Notes under the pieces: model-generated | The model's database searches: none | What the model saw: only the letters and a program-made list of their open reading frames with translations | What the model was told of the DNA's origin: nothing | Translations under genes and position numbers: made by a program | Origin: Ornithinibacter aureus | GTDB taxonomy: Bacteria; Actinomycetota; Actinomycetes; Actinomycetales; Dermatophilaceae | Reading direction: 5' to 3' | Length of the DNA: 64,000 nucleotides | NCBI RefSeq assembly: GCF_009858245.1 | Contig: NZ_VMSB01000001.1 | Location: forward strand, 248,001-312,000 | In this document: positions 16,289-27,061 of the stretch, in pieces | How the letters are laid out: each line of letters begins with the position of its first letter | Numbering within the stretch: the stretch's first letter is position 1

Positions 16289-16327
16289 GTTACCCGCGCG
16301 ACACACGGGTGCGGCAGGATTCGGCCC
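16289..16327 (+). promoter_or_regulatory. glnA2 promoter with candidate GlnR-like site
   Basis: CAGGAT (16315-16320) ends 7 nt before the ATG. Over the -35 region, GTTAC-N6-GACAC (16289-16304) resembles the actinobacterial GlnR site gTnAc-N6-GaAAc, with one deviation in the second half-site. The match could be chance. Confidence 0.35.
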
Positions 16328-17665
16328 ATGGACCGTCAGCAGGAGTTCGTCCTCCGCACCATCGAAGAACGTGACATCCGGTTCGTCCGGCTCTGGTTCA
16401 CCGACGTGCTCGGCACGCTGAAGTCGGTGGCCATCGCCCCGGCCGAGCTCGAGGGAGCCTTCGCCGAGGGGATCGGGTTCGACGGCTCGGTCATCGAGGG
16501 CTTCGCGCGCATCTACGAGGCGGACATGCTGGCCAAGCCCGACCCGAGCACCTTCCAGGTGCTGCCGTGGCGCGGCGAGAGCCCCGGGACCGCGCGGATG
16601 TTCTGTGACCTGACCCTGCCCGACGGCACCCCCAGCATGGCCGACCCGCGGCACGTCCTCCAGCGGGCGTTGACCAAGGCCGCCGACCTCGGGTTCACCT
16701 TCTACACCCACCCGGAGATCGAGTTCTTCCTGCTCAAGCAGGGCTGGGTGCCCGGCACCAGGCCGGAGCCGATCGACCAGGCCGGCTACTTCGACCACGT
16801 GCCGCACGGCAACAGCCACGACTTCCGGCGCGCCGCCATCGGCATGCTCGAGGCGATGGGCATCTCGGTGGAGTTCAGCCACCACGAGGGCGCCCCCGGC
16901 CAGAACGAGATCGACCTGCGTTACGCCGACGCCCTCTCCACGGCCGACAACATCATGACCTTCCGGGCGGTCATCAAGGAGGTCGCCCTCGAGCAGGGCA
17001 TCTTCGCCTCGTTCATGCCCAAGCCCTTCGCCGAGCACCCGGGGTCGGGCATGCACACCCACCTGTCCCTGTTCGAGGGGGACACCAACGCCTTCCACGA
17101 GCCCGGCGCCCCCTACCAGCTCTCGCGCACGGGACGGCAGTTCATCGCGGGCCTGCTCCACCACGGTGCCGAACTGACGGCCGTGACCAACCAGTGGGTG
17201 AACTCCTACAAGCGGCTCTGGGGAGGGGGAGAGGCACCGGCGCACCTCACGTGGGGCCACAACAACCGCTCGGCCATGGTGCGCGTGCCCATGTACAAGC
17301 CGAGCAAGGGCAACAGCACCCGGGTCGAGGTGCGCAGCATCGACAGCGCCTGCAACCCCTACCTGGCGTTCGCCGTGCTGCTCGCCGCCGGGCTCAAGGG
17401 CATCGAGGAGGGCTACGAACTGCCTCCCGAGACCGAGGACGACGTGTGGAGCCTCACCGACGCCGAGCGCAAGGCCATGGGCATCAAGCCGCTGCCCGCG
17501 AGCCTCAGCGACGCGATCAGCGTCATGGAGGGCAGCGAGCTCATCGCCGAGACCCTCGGGGAGCACACCTTCGACTTCTTCCTGCGCAACAAGCGGGCCG
17601 AGTGGGCCGACTACCGCAACCAGGTGAGCGCCTTCGAGCTCGACCGCTACCTGCCCCGCCTCTGA
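16328..17665 (+). CDS. glnA2: Glutamine synthetase type I (GlnA2 group)
   Basis: This 445-residue ATP-dependent glutamine synthetase shows 'GFDGSVIEGFARI', 'FYTHPEIEFFLL', 'EGAPGQNEIDLRYADAL', 'GSGMHTHLSL', 'NNRSAMVRVP' and 'SKGNSTRVEVRSIDSACNPYLAFA' in part, matching metal, ATP and glutamate sites. Length and gene order (glnA2-glnE) match mycobacterial Rv2222c-Rv2221c. Tyr363 in 'GYELPPE' lies where the adenylylated tyrosine of GlnA sits. The ATG at 16328 is selected because the conserved 'QQEFVLRTIEERDIRFVRLWF' start follows directly and a -10 box lies 7 nt upstream. Confidence 0.93.
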   Translation: MDRQQEFVLRTIEERDIRFVRLWFTDVLGTLKSVAIAPAELEGAFAEGIGFDGSVIEGFARIYEADMLAKPDPSTFQVLPWRGESPGTARMFCDLTLPDGTPSMADPRHVLQRALTKAADLGFTFYTHPEIEFFLLKQGWVPGTRPEPIDQAGYFDHVPHGNSHDFRRAAIGMLEAMGISVEFSHHEGAPGQNEIDLRYADALSTADNIMTFRAVIKEVALEQGIFASFMPKPFAEHPGSGMHTHLSLFEGDTNAFHEPGAPYQLSRTGRQFIAGLLHHGAELTAVTNQWVNSYKRLWGGGEAPAHLTWGHNNRSAMVRVPMYKPSKGNSTRVEVRSIDSACNPYLAFAVLLAAGLKGIEEGYELPPETEDDVWSLTDAERKAMGIKPLPASLSDAISVMEGSELIAETLGEHTFDFFLRNKRAEWADYRNQVSAFELDRYLPRL

Positions 17666-17676
17666 CCGGAGCCGGG

Positions 17677-20673
17677 GTGAGCTCTCGCGGTCCCGGGTCG
17701 ATCCCCGTCGCCATCGCGCGGCTGGGGTTCGACGACGCTGCCCGGGCGTTCGGTTTGTTGCAGGACCCGGCGCTCGCCGGGCTCATCCACTCCCGCGAGC
17801 ACATCGAGGACCACGGGCTCGCCGCTGCCCTCGCCGGTGTCCCGGACCCTGACGGGGCCCTGCTCGGGTTGGTGCGCTTCATGGAGGTCGTCGGTCGCGA
17901 TGCCGCTCTCCGCGGGCCGGTCACCGAGGCGCTGGCGGCACCGGGCCCCGCGCGTCAGCGGCTGCTCGCGGTGCTGGGCAGCTCGGCGGCCCTCGGCGAC
18001 CACCTGTGCGCCCACCCGCACCAGTGGAGCGCCGTCACGCGGGCCCAGCCCCTCACCGCGCAGCAGCGCATCCAGCGACTCGTCGAGGCGGTGAGTGCCC
18101 CACAGGGTGCGCCGGCCGTCGACGTCCTGCGCACGGCATACCGCGAACAACTGCTCGAGATCGCGGCCCTGGACCTCACGTCCGGTGACCCACTCGTGTC
18201 CCTCCCGGAGACGGCCGCGGCCCTGGCCGACCTGGCTCAGGCGGCGCTGGAGGCCGCTCTGGTGATCGCCGGCGACGAGGTCGGGGCGGATGCCGGGCGC
18301 ACCCGCCTGGCGGTCATCGCCATGGGCAAGACCGGCGGGCGCGAGCTGAACTACATCTCCGACGTCGACGTCATCTTCGTGGCCGAACCGGCGGACGGGG
18401 TGCCCGAGGAGGAGTCGACGGCGGTCGCGACGGACCTCGCGACGCGCCTGATGCGGATCTGCTCGGCATCGACGGCCACGGGGGCGTTGTGGCAGGTCGA
18501 CCCGGCGCTGCGCCCCGAGGGCAAGAACGGGCCGCTCGTGCGCACCGTCGCGAGCCACCGCTCCTACTACGAGCGGTGGGCCAAGACGTGGGAGTTCCAG
18601 GCGCTGCTCAAGGCCCGCCCGGTCGCAGGTGACCCCGAGGTGGGGCAGGCCTACTGCGACGCCGTGCAGCCGATGGTCTGGCAGGCCTCCACCCGCGAGA
18701 ACTTCGTCGCCGACGTGCAGGCGATGCGCCGACGCGTCGAACAGCACATCCCACCCGCCGAGGCCGCCCGCCAGCTCAAGCTCGGTGCGGGTGGGCTGCG
18801 CGACGTCGAGTTCTCCGTGCAGCTGCTCCAACTCGTGCACGGCCGGGCCGATGAGTCGCTGCGCACCGGGACCACGCTCGACGGGCTCGCGGCCCTGTCG
18901 GCCGGTGGCTACGTGGGGCGCGAGGACGCCGCGACGCTCGCGGCGGCATACCGGCTGCTGCGCACGCTGGAACACCGCATCCAGCTCTACCGCCTGCGCC
19001 GCACCCACCTCATGCCCACCGCAGCCTCGGACCTGCGCCGCCTCGGACGGGCGCTCGGTCACCGGTCCTCACCGGCGGATGCCGTCATCGCCCAGTGGAA
19101 GGCCCAGCAGCGCGAGGTGCGCCGCCTGCACGAGCGGATCTTCTACCACCCGCTGCTCTCGGCCGTGGCCCGCCTCTCCGACTCCGAGGTGCGCCTGACT
19201 CCCGAGGCCGCGCGAGAGCGCCTGGCCGCGTTGGGTTTCCGCGATCCGCATGGCGCGCTCCGTCACCTCGAAGCCTTGACCGACGGGCTCAGCCGACGGG
19301 CCGCGATCCAGCGGCAGCTGTTGCCGGTGATGCTCGGCTGGTTCGCCGACGAGGCCGACCCGGATGCCGGCCTGCTCGCCTTCCGCAAGATCAGCGAGGA
19401 GCTCGGGACCACTCCGTGGTACCTGCGGCTGCTGCGCGACGAGGGCTCGGCCGCCGAGCGGCTCGCGCACACCCTGGCCCGCAGCCGCTTCGCCGCCGGC
19501 CTGCTCGAGCAGGCGCCGGAGTGCGTGCAGTTCCTGGGGGACGAGTCGGGACTGCGGCCGCGTGCGCGCGAGGACGTCCTGCGTCGCATGCGGTCGGCCG
19601 CGGGGCGCAAGGACGACCCGGCATCCGCGGTGCTCGCTGCCCGCACCATCCGCCGATCCGAGCTCTTCCGCATCGCGGTCGCCGACCTGTCCGGCCTGCT
19701 CACCCTCGACGGGCTCGGCACGGCGATGACCGACCTCACCTCGGCGCTGCTCGAGGTGACCCTCGAGCTGTGCGTGCGTGACCTCGAGGCCCGCACCGGC
19801 GCCCCTGCCCTCACCACGGTGGTCGTCGTCGGCATGGGGCGCCTCGGTGGCGGCGAGCAGGGGTACGGCTCGGACGCCGACGTGCTGTTCGTGCACGAGC
19901 CGGTCGACGGGGCCGACGAGGGGGCGGCACAGGGGCAGGCCCTCGAGATCGTCAAGGACCTCATCCGCCTGCTCGGCCTGCGCGGGCCCGACCCCAACCT
20001 CGACGTCGACGCCGGGCTGCGCCCTGAGGGCAAGAACGGCCCGCTCGTGCGCTCGCTCGCCTCGTACCGCGAGTACTACGCGCGCTGGTCGCTCGTCTGG
20101 GAGGCGCACGCCCTGCTGCGGGCGACGCCGATCGCCGGCGACGCCGACCTCGGCGAGCGCTTCCTCGACCTGATCGCCCCGTTGCGCTGGCCGGCTGGCG
20201 GGCTCGACGCGACCCAGGTTCGCGAGATCAGGACCCTGAAGGCTCGGATGGAGGCTGAGCGGCTGCCGCGGGGTGCGGACCGCAAGACGCACTTCAAGCT
20301 CGGCCACGGCGGCCTGTCCGACGTCGAGTGGGTCGTCCAGCTCGTGCAGCTGCAGCACGCCCACGCCCACCCCGAGCTGCGCACGACCTCGACGATGGCG
20401 GCCCTGTCGGCGGCGGAGTCGCTCGGGTTGATCGACCCCGGCCACGCCGCGGACCTCGCGGCGTCCTGGCGCCTGGCGTCGTCGATGCGCAACGCCGGGG
20501 TGCTCTTCCGTGCCAAGACGGTGGATGCCGTGCCGACCGACCCGCGCGACGCCGACGGCATCGCGCGCATCCTCGGCCTGCCGGGGGGCTCGGGCCAGGA
20601 GCTGGGGGAGCGCTACCGCAAGCTGGCTCGGCGGGCCCGGGCCGCCCACGAGGCCGAGTTCTACGACGACTGA
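17677..20673 (+). CDS. glnE: Bifunctional glutamine synthetase adenylyltransferase/deadenylylase
   Basis: This 998-residue protein controls GS activity by reversible adenylylation. Two nucleotidyltransferase centres are present: '[19 protein letters not shown]' (about residue 215-235, N-terminal, deadenylylating half) and '[18 protein letters not shown]' (about 722-740, C-terminal, adenylylating half). Each is followed by '[13 protein letters not shown]' or '[13 protein letters not shown]' and a GlnD_UR_UTase helical region ('[20 protein letters not shown]', '[20 protein letters not shown]'). The GTG at 17677, 11 nt after the glnA2 stop with GGAG upstream, gives the usual length. Confidence 0.95.
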   Translation: MSSRGPGSIPVAIARLGFDDAARAFGLLQDPALAGLIHSREHIEDHGLAAALAGVPDPDGALLGLVRFMEVVGRDAALRGPVTEALAAPGPARQRLLAVLGSSAALGDHLCAHPHQWSAVTRAQPLTAQQRIQRLVEAVSAPQGAPAVDVLRTAYREQLLEIAALDLTSGDPLVSLPETAAALADLAQAALEAALVIAGDEVGADAGRTRLAVIAMGKTGGRELNYISDVDVIFVAEPADGVPEEESTAVATDLATRLMRICSASTATGALWQVDPALRPEGKNGPLVRTVASHRSYYERWAKTWEFQALLKARPVAGDPEVGQAYCDAVQPMVWQASTRENFVADVQAMRRRVEQHIPPAEAARQLKLGAGGLRDVEFSVQLLQLVHGRADESLRTGTTLDGLAALSAGGYVGREDAATLAAAYRLLRTLEHRIQLYRLRRTHLMPTAASDLRRLGRALGHRSSPADAVIAQWKAQQREVRRLHERIFYHPLLSAVARLSDSEVRLTPEAARERLAALGFRDPHGALRHLEALTDGLSRRAAIQRQLLPVMLGWFADEADPDAGLLAFRKISEELGTTPWYLRLLRDEGSAAERLAHTLARSRFAAGLLEQAPECVQFLGDESGLRPRAREDVLRRMRSAAGRKDDPASAVLAARTIRRSELFRIAVADLSGLLTLDGLGTAMTDLTSALLEVTLELCVRDLEARTGAPALTTVVVVGMGRLGGGEQGYGSDADVLFVHEPVDGADEGAAQGQALEIVKDLIRLLGLRGPDPNLDVDAGLRPEGKNGPLVRSLASYREYYARWSLVWEAHALLRATPIAGDADLGERFLDLIAPLRWPAGGLDATQVREIRTLKARMEAERLPRGADRKTHFKLGHGGLSDVEWVVQLVQLQHAHAHPELRTTSTMAALSAAESLGLIDPGHAADLAASWRLASSMRNAGVLFRAKTVDAVPTDPRDADGIARILGLPGGSGQELGERYRKLARRARAAHEAEFYDD

Positions 20674-20683
20674 GGGCTCGACC

Positions 20684-20696
20684 TAAACTTCGGGGC
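20684..20696 (+). promoter_or_regulatory. Leaderless-type -10 box of the his operon
   Basis: TAAACT (20684-20689) ends 7 nt before the hisD ATG. It lies just after the glnE stop. Confidence 0.55.
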
Positions 20697-22037
20697 ATGC
20701 CCGACACGATCATTCCCCGTCTCGACCTGCGCGGGCAGCACCTCAGCCTGCGTGAGCTCAAGGCCGCTCTGCCGCGCGCCGAGTTCGACGTCGAGGCGGC
20801 GGTGGATGCCGTGCGCCCGATCGTCGCGGACGTCGCCGAGCGCGGTGCGGCGGCCCTCTACGACGCCGCGGAGCGCTTCGACGGCATCCGCCCGGGGCGG
20901 TTGCGGGTGCCCGCCGAGGTCATCGCCGACGCCCTGACGACGCTGGACCCGGCCGTGCGCGCCGCGCTCGAGGAGTCCATCCGCCGGGCGCGCGTCGTGC
21001 ACGCCGACCAGCGCCGGTCCGACACCACCACGCAGGTCGCCGACGGGGGCACGGTCACCGAGCGCTGGGTGCCCGTCGACCGGGTCGGCCTCTACGTGCC
21101 CGGTGGCCTGGCCGTCTACCCGAGCAGCGTCGTCATGAACGTCGTGCCCGCCCAGCTCGCGCAGGTTCCGAGCCTGGCCGTCGCGAGCCCACCGCAGCGC
21201 GACCACGGTGGCTGGCCGCACCCGACGATCCTCGCCGCGTGCGCCCTCCTGGAGGTGGACGAGGTGTGGGCCATGGGTGGGGCCCAGGCCGTGGCTGCCT
21301 TCGCGTACGGCATCGAGGACGACGGTGAGGTCTGCGACCCCGTCAGTCTCGTCACCGGCCCGGGCAACATCTACGTCGCCGCGGCCAAGCGCCTGCTCAA
21401 GGGGATCGTCGGCATCGACGCCGAGGCCGGCCCCACCGAGATCGCCGTGCTCGCCGACGACAGCGCGGATGCCGACCACGTCGCCTCGGACCTGATCTCC
21501 CAGGCCGAGCACGACCCGTTGGCAGCGGCGGTGCTCGTCACCGACTCCCCGGACCTCGTGGATGCCGTCGAGGCGGCGCTCGCGCGTCGGGTCGCCTCGA
21601 CCAAGCACACCGAGCGGGTGGCCACCGCGCTGGCCGGGCGCCAGTCGGCGATCGTCCTCGTCGACGACGTGGAGGCCGCACTGGCCCTGGTCAACGCCTA
21701 CGCGGCGGAGCACCTGGAGATCCAGACGCGTGATGCGGCATCCGTCGCCGCCCGGGTGCGCAACGCCGGCGCGGTCTTCGTCGGCCCATGGTCCCCGGTC
21801 AGCCTCGGCGACTACGCGGCGGGCTCCAACCACGTGCTGCCCACGGGTGGCTGTGCCTGCCACAGCAGCGGACTGTCGGTGCAGAGCTTCCTGCGCGGCA
21901 TCCACGTCGTGACGTACTCGTCGCAGGCGCTGCGCGAGGTCGGCGGCCACGTCGTCACCCTGGCCCGTGCCGAGGACCTGCCCGCCCACGGCGAGGCCGT
22001 GCTCGCTCGGCACCCCGAGCTCGACCCGAGCGCCTGA
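20697..22037 (+). CDS. hisD: Histidinol dehydrogenase
   Basis: This 446-residue enzyme catalyses the last two steps of histidine synthesis. Visible blocks: '[20 protein letters not shown]', '[14 protein letters not shown]', '[18 protein letters not shown]', '[16 protein letters not shown]', '[11 protein letters not shown]' (metal/catalytic Gln, His), '[13 protein letters not shown]', and '[15 protein letters not shown]'. The ATG at 20697 gives the standard N-terminus '[21 protein letters not shown]' and lies behind a -10 box. It heads hisD-hisC-hisB-(unknown)-hisH-priA. Confidence 0.95.
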   Translation: MPDTIIPRLDLRGQHLSLRELKAALPRAEFDVEAAVDAVRPIVADVAERGAAALYDAAERFDGIRPGRLRVPAEVIADALTTLDPAVRAALEESIRRARVVHADQRRSDTTTQVADGGTVTERWVPVDRVGLYVPGGLAVYPSSVVMNVVPAQLAQVPSLAVASPPQRDHGGWPHPTILAACALLEVDEVWAMGGAQAVAAFAYGIEDDGEVCDPVSLVTGPGNIYVAAAKRLLKGIVGIDAEAGPTEIAVLADDSADADHVASDLISQAEHDPLAAAVLVTDSPDLVDAVEAALARRVASTKHTERVATALAGRQSAIVLVDDVEAALALVNAYAAEHLEIQTRDAASVAARVRNAGAVFVGPWSPVSLGDYAAGSNHVLPTGGCACHSSGLSVQSFLRGIHVVTYSSQALREVGGHVVTLARAEDLPAHGEAVLARHPELDPSA

Positions 22038-22094
22038 GCCGCCGCGGCGCAGGTCTGGCATCGGGCGGGAAAGTTGCGACGGGGCGGGGCGACC

Positions 22095-22107
22095 TAGACT
22101 CTGCGCC
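22095..22107 (+). promoter_or_regulatory. Internal leaderless-type -10 box before hisC
   Basis: TAGACT (22095-22100) ends 7 nt before the hisC ATG in the 70-nt hisD-hisC gap, suggesting a second promoter inside the his operon. Confidence 0.5.
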
Positions 22108-23265
22108 ATGGATTCCCGGACCACCATCGAGGCGATGCTGCGCGCCGACCTGCGCGGGCGCACCGCCTACGGCGCCCCGCAGCTCGACGTGCCGGTGGCC
22201 CTGAACACCAACGAGAACTCGTACCCGGTTCCGGCCGTCGTCGTCGAGGCGATCACCAGGGCGGTGGCGGCCGCGGCATCCGGTCTCAACCGCTACCCCG
22301 ACCGCGAGTTCACGGCGCTGCGTGAGGCCCTGGCCGCGTACCTGCTCCGGTCGGGCACCGTGGTCAGCGCCGAGCAGGTGTGGGCCGGAAACGGCTCCAA
22401 CGAGGTGCTGCTGCACCTGCTCCAGGCGTTCGGCGGCTCCGGTCGCACAGCGCTCGGGTTCACCCCGGCCTACTCGATGCACCCCATCATCACGACGACG
22501 ACGGGTACGACGTGGGTCGACGGGCTGCGCGGCGTCGCGGGCGGGGGGGCGTTCGACCTCGACGTCGCTTCCGCCGTCGAGCAGGTGCGCGAGCACCGCC
22601 CTGACGTCGTGTTCCTGTGCTCCCCGAACAACCCCACCGGTACGGCGCTCGACCTCGACACCGTCGTCGCCGTGCACGACGCAGCCCCGAACACCCTCGT
22701 CGTCGTCGACGAGGCCTACGCGGAGTTCGCCCGGCCGGGCACCCCGAGTGCCCTGACGCTGCTCCAGGGTCGCCCGCGGCTGGTCGTCACGCGCACGATG
22801 AGCAAGGCGTTCGCCCTGGCGGGGGGCCGCCTGGGGTACCTCGCCGCCGACCCCGCACTCGTCGACGCGTTGCGCCTGGTGCGGATGCCGTACCACCTCG
22901 CCACCCAGACCCAGGCGGTGGCCCTCGCCGCGTTGGATCACGCAGACCTCATGCTCGAGACGGTGGGCGCGATCAAGGCCGAGCGCGACCGGCTGGTGGC
23001 CGAGCTCACCGCGATGGGGCTGGACCCGGTGCCGAGCGACGCGAACTTCGTGCTCTTCGGAGGTCTGGAGGACTCCCACACGACGTGGTCGGCGCTGCTC
23101 GAGCGGGGCGTCCTCGTCCGTGACGTCGGCATCGCCCACTATCTTCGTGTCACGGCCGGCACGCCGCAGGAGACCACCGCCTTCCTGCAGGCGATGTCCG
23201 ACCTCGCACCGCAGCACCGCACCGCCAGCACGCCCATGACCCTCAGCACAGGAGCCCGACCGTGA
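22108..23265 (+). CDS. hisC: Histidinol-phosphate aminotransferase
   Basis: This 385-residue PLP aminotransferase converts imidazole-acetol phosphate to histidinol phosphate. Family features: '[11 protein letters not shown]', '[17 protein letters not shown]', '[20 protein letters not shown]', '[15 protein letters not shown]', '[12 protein letters not shown]' and the PLP lysine in '[18 protein letters not shown]'. The ATG at 22108 sits behind its own -10 box. Its stop overlaps the hisB GTG. Confidence 0.95.
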   Translation: MDSRTTIEAMLRADLRGRTAYGAPQLDVPVALNTNENSYPVPAVVVEAITRAVAAAASGLNRYPDREFTALREALAAYLLRSGTVVSAEQVWAGNGSNEVLLHLLQAFGGSGRTALGFTPAYSMHPIITTTTGTTWVDGLRGVAGGGAFDLDVASAVEQVREHRPDVVFLCSPNNPTGTALDLDTVVAVHDAAPNTLVVVDEAYAEFARPGTPSALTLLQGRPRLVVTRTMSKAFALAGGRLGYLAADPALVDALRLVRMPYHLATQTQAVALAALDHADLMLETVGAIKAERDRLVAELTAMGLDPVPSDANFVLFGGLEDSHTTWSALLERGVLVRDVGIAHYLRVTAGTPQETTAFLQAMSDLAPQHRTASTPMTLSTGARP

Positions 23266-23876
23266 GCAGCGCGCCAGCCCCCCGTACCGCCACGGTGCGT
23301 CGCGGGACCTCCGAGAGCACCGTCGAGGTGACCGTCGACCTCGACGGCAGCGGACGTGGCCAGGTCGACACCGGCGTGCCGTTCTACGACCACATGCTGC
23401 TCTCCCTGGCCAAGCACTCGCTGATCGACCTCACCGTCTCCGCCACGGGCGACATCCACATCGATGCGCACCACACCGTCGAGGACGTCGCGATCGTCCT
23501 CGGACAGGCCGTGCGAGAGGCCCTCGGGGACAAGAGCGGCATCGCCCGCTTCGGTGACGCCACCGTGCCGCTCGACGAGGCGCTCGTGCTCGCGGTCGTC
23601 GACGTCGCCGGCCGGCCCTACTGTGTCCACGAGGGGGAGCCCGAGGGGCAGCAGTACGTCGTCATCGGCGGTCACTACGTGGGCTCGCTCACCCGCCACG
23701 TCCTCGAGTCCTTCGCCTTCCACGCCCAGATCGCCCTGCACGTGCGGGTGCTCGGCGGCCGCGACCCCCACCACGTCGTCGAGGCCCAGTTCAAGGCGCT
23801 GGCGCGTGCTCTGCGTGCCGCGGTCGCCCGCGACCCCAGGGTCGAGGGGATCCCGAGCGCGAAGGGTGCGCTCTAG
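23262..23876 (+). CDS. hisB: Imidazoleglycerol-phosphate dehydratase
   Basis: This 204-residue monofunctional HisB has manganese-binding His-rich motifs '[16 protein letters not shown]', '[17 protein letters not shown]', '[19 protein letters not shown]', and the C-terminal '[18 protein letters not shown]'. There is no fused histidinol phosphatase. Translation is coupled to hisC through GTGA, and a conserved actinobacterial open frame follows after three bases. Confidence 0.95.
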   Translation: MSSAPAPRTATVRRGTSESTVEVTVDLDGSGRGQVDTGVPFYDHMLLSLAKHSLIDLTVSATGDIHIDAHHTVEDVAIVLGQAVREALGDKSGIARFGDATVPLDEALVLAVVDVAGRPYCVHEGEPEGQQYVVIGGHYVGSLTRHVLESFAFHAQIALHVRVLGGRDPHHVVEAQFKALARALRAAVARDPRVEGIPSAKGAL

Positions 23877-23879
23877 CCC

Positions 23880-24506
23880 GTGGCCGGGGTCGCGCGCACG
23901 GGGGAGGGGCACGGGCTGGTTCTCGTGCGCCAGCCTCCGGCCGCCGTCAACCGGTGGCTGCGACGAGGTCTGGTGGCGGTGACCGTCGCCCCGTTCGGGG
24001 CCTGGACCGGCATCACCCTGGCCGAGGAACGCGCCCGCAGCGTGGCCCCCTACGACGTCGGCCTCGAACTGCTCGCGGCCCGGCCCGCGCCGCGTCGGGC
24101 ACGACCGGCGCTGGGGTTCTTCGACGTGCACGGTCGGGCTGCCATCACGGTTCAGCCACCCGGTCTGCGCTCGCACATCCACTGGCTCGTGTGGGAGCCG
24201 GGCGCCGGCCTCGTCCCGACGCCCTCCCTCACCCCCCTGCGGTTGCCGCTGCTGCTCTCCGTGGCCGGCGCCTCCGGGCGGGTGCGCGAGGAGGTCGTGG
24301 CCGAGGTGCTGCGCTCAGGGACCGGCGCACCGGTCGACCTGCTCGTGACCGTTCTCGGCCTGCTCGGGCTGCCCGGCCGCGACCTGCTGGTGCGCGGCGA
24401 CAGCGACGGCGCCCACGACGTCGAGCCCTCGCTGCGTGGCGTCATGGCCTTCGACCGCCTCATGGCCGAGGAGGCCGCGCACCGGGCCGAGGTGAGCGGC
24501 CGATGA
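23880..24506 (+). CDS. Conserved hypothetical protein inside the his operon
   Basis: This 208-residue protein has no family I can name. It starts with GTG three bases after the hisB stop and its own stop overlaps the hisH ATG, so it is firmly in the operon. The sequence is basic-hydrophobic with no clear signal peptide; 'LEEERA'-like charged stretches alternate with Trp/Leu-rich ones ('[17 protein letters not shown]', '[18 protein letters not shown]'). A C-terminal '[18 protein letters not shown]' helix ends it. A reading frame this long with strong third-position GC supports it being coding. Whether it acts in histidine synthesis is unknown. Confidence 0.75.
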   Translation: MAGVARTGEGHGLVLVRQPPAAVNRWLRRGLVAVTVAPFGAWTGITLAEERARSVAPYDVGLELLAARPAPRRARPALGFFDVHGRAAITVQPPGLRSHIHWLVWEPGAGLVPTPSLTPLRLPLLLSVAGASGRVREEVVAEVLRSGTGAPVDLLVTVLGLLGLPGRDLLVRGDSDGAHDVEPSLRGVMAFDRLMAEEAAHRAEVSGR

Positions 24507-25144
24507 GTGCACGGGTCGTCGTCCTCGACTACGGCAGCGGCAACATCCGCAGCGCCGTGCGCGCACTCGAGCACGTCGGTGCCGAGGTCACCCTCACCGG
24601 TGACCGTGATGCGGCCCTGGCTGCCGACGGGCTCTTCGTGCCGGGCGTCGGCAACTTCCACGCCTGCATGGCCGGGCTCGTTGCCGCCGACGGGCCGCGG
24701 ATCATCGACCAGCGACTGTCCGGCGGTCGACCCGTCCTCGGAGTCTGCGTCGGCATGCAGGTGATGTTCGAGGGGTCGAGCGAACCCAGCGCGACCCCGG
24801 TGGACGGGGTGGGTGAGTGGCCGGGCACGGTGGAGCGGCTGCGGGCGCCGGTGGTGCCGCACATGGGCTGGTCCGCCGTCGAGGTCGCGCCGGGGAGCGT
24901 GTTGTTCGACGGCATCGCCGACGAGCGGTTCTACTTCGTGCACTCCTACGCCGCCCACACCTGGGCCCTCGAGCCCTCGGACGGGCCGTTCGCGGCCGTG
25001 GCGCCCCGGGTCACCTGGGCGACTCACGGTGAACGGTTCATCGCCGCGGTCGAGAACGGCCCCCTGACGGCGACGCAGTTCCACCCGGAGAAGTCCGGCG
25101 AAGCCGGGCTGGCGCTGCTGCGCAACTGGGTGCGTTCCCTCTGA
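24503..25144 (+). CDS. hisH: Imidazole glycerol phosphate synthase glutaminase subunit
   Basis: This 213-residue class-I glutamine amidotransferase supplies ammonia to HisF. The catalytic triad is visible: Cys in '[14 protein letters not shown]', and His/Glu in '[12 protein letters not shown]'. '[22 protein letters not shown]' is the usual N-terminus and '[10 protein letters not shown]' is conserved. HisF is not in this window. The start ATG overlaps the preceding stop by four bases. Confidence 0.95.
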   Translation: MSARVVVLDYGSGNIRSAVRALEHVGAEVTLTGDRDAALAADGLFVPGVGNFHACMAGLVAADGPRIIDQRLSGGRPVLGVCVGMQVMFEGSSEPSATPVDGVGEWPGTVERLRAPVVPHMGWSAVEVAPGSVLFDGIADERFYFVHSYAAHTWALEPSDGPFAAVAPRVTWATHGERFIAAVENGPLTATQFHPEKSGEAGLALLRNWVRSL

Positions 25145-25229
25145 CGAACCGGGTCCGACCCTCGTGACCCGATCCGGCAGACTGGTCACCGACCCCAGAC
25201 CTGCTCGACCACGCCGCGGAGGACCCCTC

Positions 25230-25967
25230 GTGACCAGCCAGCCCATCCTGCAGCTCCTGCCTGCCGTCGACGTCGTCGACGGCCGGGCCGTCCAGCTCGT
25301 GCAGGGGGTGGCCGGCACCGGCGGTGAGTTCGGTGACCCGCTCCAGGCTGCGTTGGCCTGGCAGGAGCAGGGGGCGCAGTGGCTGCACCTCGTCGACCTC
25401 GACGCCGCCTTCGGTCGTGGCTCCAACGCCGACCTGCTCGCCAGCATCGTCGGAACGCTCGACATCGACGTGGAGATGAGCGGCGGCATCCGCGACGCCG
25501 AGAGCCTCGAGCGGGCGCTCGCGACGGGATGCCGTCGGGTCAACGTCGGCACGGCGGCGCTGGAGAACCCCGAGTGGACCGCCCGAGCCATCGCCGAGCA
25601 CGGCGACCGGGTCGCGGTCGGGCTCGACGTGCGCGGCACCACCCTGGCCGCCCGCGGCTGGACGCAGGAGGGCGGCGACCTCTGGGAGACCCTCGCGCGC
25701 CTCGACGCCGAGGGGTGCGCCCGCTACGTCGTCACCGACGTCGCCAAGGACGGGATGCTCCAGGGCCCGAACCTCGACCTGCTGCGGGACGTGTGCGCCC
25801 GCACGGATCGTCCCGTCATCGCCTCCGGTGGGGTGTCCACCATCGAGGACATCGTCGCGATCCGAGGACTCGTGGCCGACGGGGTCGAGGGCGCGATCAT
25901 CGGCTCGGCCCTGTACCGCGGGGCCTTCACGCTGCCCCAGGCCCTCGACGTCGCCGGCCGGGCATGA
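25230..25967 (+). CDS. priA: PriA: bifunctional HisA/TrpF isomerase
   Basis: This 245-residue TIM-barrel isomerase converts ProFAR to PRFAR in histidine synthesis and, in actinobacteria, also performs the TrpF step of tryptophan synthesis. Visible are '[18 protein letters not shown]' (first catalytic Asp), 'VEMSGGIRD', the PriA-type loop '[19 protein letters not shown]', '[15 protein letters not shown]' (second Asp) and 'IASGGVST'. GTG 25230 is chosen because GGAGG lies seven bases upstream. The stop overlaps the next ATG. Dual function is inferred from the lineage and loop. Confidence 0.9.
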   Translation: MTSQPILQLLPAVDVVDGRAVQLVQGVAGTGGEFGDPLQAALAWQEQGAQWLHLVDLDAAFGRGSNADLLASIVGTLDIDVEMSGGIRDAESLERALATGCRRVNVGTAALENPEWTARAIAEHGDRVAVGLDVRGTTLAARGWTQEGGDLWETLARLDAEGCARYVVTDVAKDGMLQGPNLDLLRDVCARTDRPVIASGGVSTIEDIVAIRGLVADGVEGAIIGSALYRGAFTLPQALDVAGRA

Positions 25968-26734
25968 CCAACCCACGCGAGCACGAACACCACCCCCTGC
26001 ACGCACCCCCTGGCGAGGCGACCGACTCCGCGGATTTGCCGTGGGCCGCGCGCGAGCTCTCGCCGAGTGGCTTCGAGACCGACACCGGCGCTGCCGACGC
26101 GGCGCTGCTCGCCGCGCTGGCCACCTCCGGTGACGACGTCGCCCTCATGGCAGCCGTCGAGGCGGGGCGGTTCCTCGTGCCGATCGTCGCCGAGCCCACC
26201 GAGGTCGACACGTCGGGGGAGCACGCCGTCGACAGCCGGGTCGACCTCGCCGCCGTGACCCTCGTGGCCCCCGACGGCATGCGCGCGCTCCCGGTGTTCT
26301 CCGGCACCGAGGCCGTGGCCGCCTGGGACCCGCAGGCCCGCCCGGTGCCCGTCACCCCCGCCCGGGCCGGGCAGGCCGCGGTCTCCGAGGGGTGCGAGGT
26401 CATCGTCGTCGACGTCGCCGGGCCCGCGACCCGTGTCCTGCGCCCCTCGATGGTGTGGGCCCTGGCCCAGCAGCGCCCGTGGGTGCCGGCGCACACCGAC
26501 CCGTTCGTCGCCGCGAGCGTCACCGCAGCGCTGCGCGACGAACCCGACGTCACGGCATCCGAGATCGAGGAGGGCAACCCCCGCGGCGAGGGGGTGCTCG
26601 GTGTCGTGCTCGAGCTTCGCCCCGGTCTGAGCCCCGACGCCGTGCGGGCCGTGGCGACCCGGGTCGGCGAGAAGCTCGCGACCGACGGTGAGCTGCGGGC
26701 GCGCATCGACGGGCTGGCCTTCCGCATCCGCTGA
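25964..26734 (+). CDS. SseB family protein
   Basis: This 256-residue protein has SseB-like N-terminal domain features ('[34 protein letters not shown]' in part, '[31 protein letters not shown]' in part). The role of the family is unclear in actinobacteria. It starts with ATG overlapping priA and is commonly encoded near his genes in this phylum. It is the last gene before the infC promoter. Confidence 0.82.
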   Translation: MTNPREHEHHPLHAPPGEATDSADLPWAARELSPSGFETDTGAADAALLAALATSGDDVALMAAVEAGRFLVPIVAEPTEVDTSGEHAVDSRVDLAAVTLVAPDGMRALPVFSGTEAVAAWDPQARPVPVTPARAGQAAVSEGCEVIVVDVAGPATRVLRPSMVWALAQQRPWVPAHTDPFVAASVTAALRDEPDVTASEIEEGNPRGEGVLGVVLELRPGLSPDAVRAVATRVGEKLATDGELRARIDGLAFRIR

Positions 26735-26796
26735 CGCGCTGCTCGTCCCCGCCAGGACGCGACGCCGGCCGATTTCGGCGGATGCCGGGTCGCTGG

Positions 26797-27061
26797 TAAC
26801 GTGGTCCGCTGACCGACCTCCCTCACGGGGGGTGTGCAAGAGAAGCCCAGCTTCCACCCGCGTCAACCATCAGGTTGCCGGGTCCAACAGGTCTGCGACG
26901 CACTGTGGTCGCGCCGAACCCGCAAGGGTGTGGCGACGGCATCAGGTGTGTGGCGGACCGGTTTGGAATCGGAAGATCCAGGCTCCTCGCGCACGTGTCG
27001 CGAGGAGCCTTTCTCGTGCCCACCGGCATCAGCGCACCGATCGTGATCGAAGGAGAAGCAC
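26797..27061 (+). promoter_or_regulatory. infC-rpmI-rplT promoter and long structured leader
   Basis: TAACGT (26797-26802) with TTTCGG 18 nt upstream (26773-26778) would start transcription near 26809, leaving a leader of about 250 nt. The leader contains a perfect terminator-like hairpin (26981-27009) and a second pairing near 26910-26940 (GTCGCGCC with GGTGTGGCGAC-like strand). No open frame of note is present. The layout suggests transcription attenuation, as known for infC operons in other phyla, but no Rfam leader was recognised by eye. The rest of the 327-nt gap after sseB holds nothing else recognisable. Confidence 0.6.
26981..27014 (+). terminator. Intrinsic terminator/attenuator in the infC leader
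   Basis: GGCTCCTCGCG (26981-26991) pairs perfectly with CGCGAGGAGCC (26999-27009) around a 7-nt loop and is followed by TTTCT. It lies 52 nt before the infC start codon and within the leader, so it would have to be bypassed for infC expression. Confidence 0.75.
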
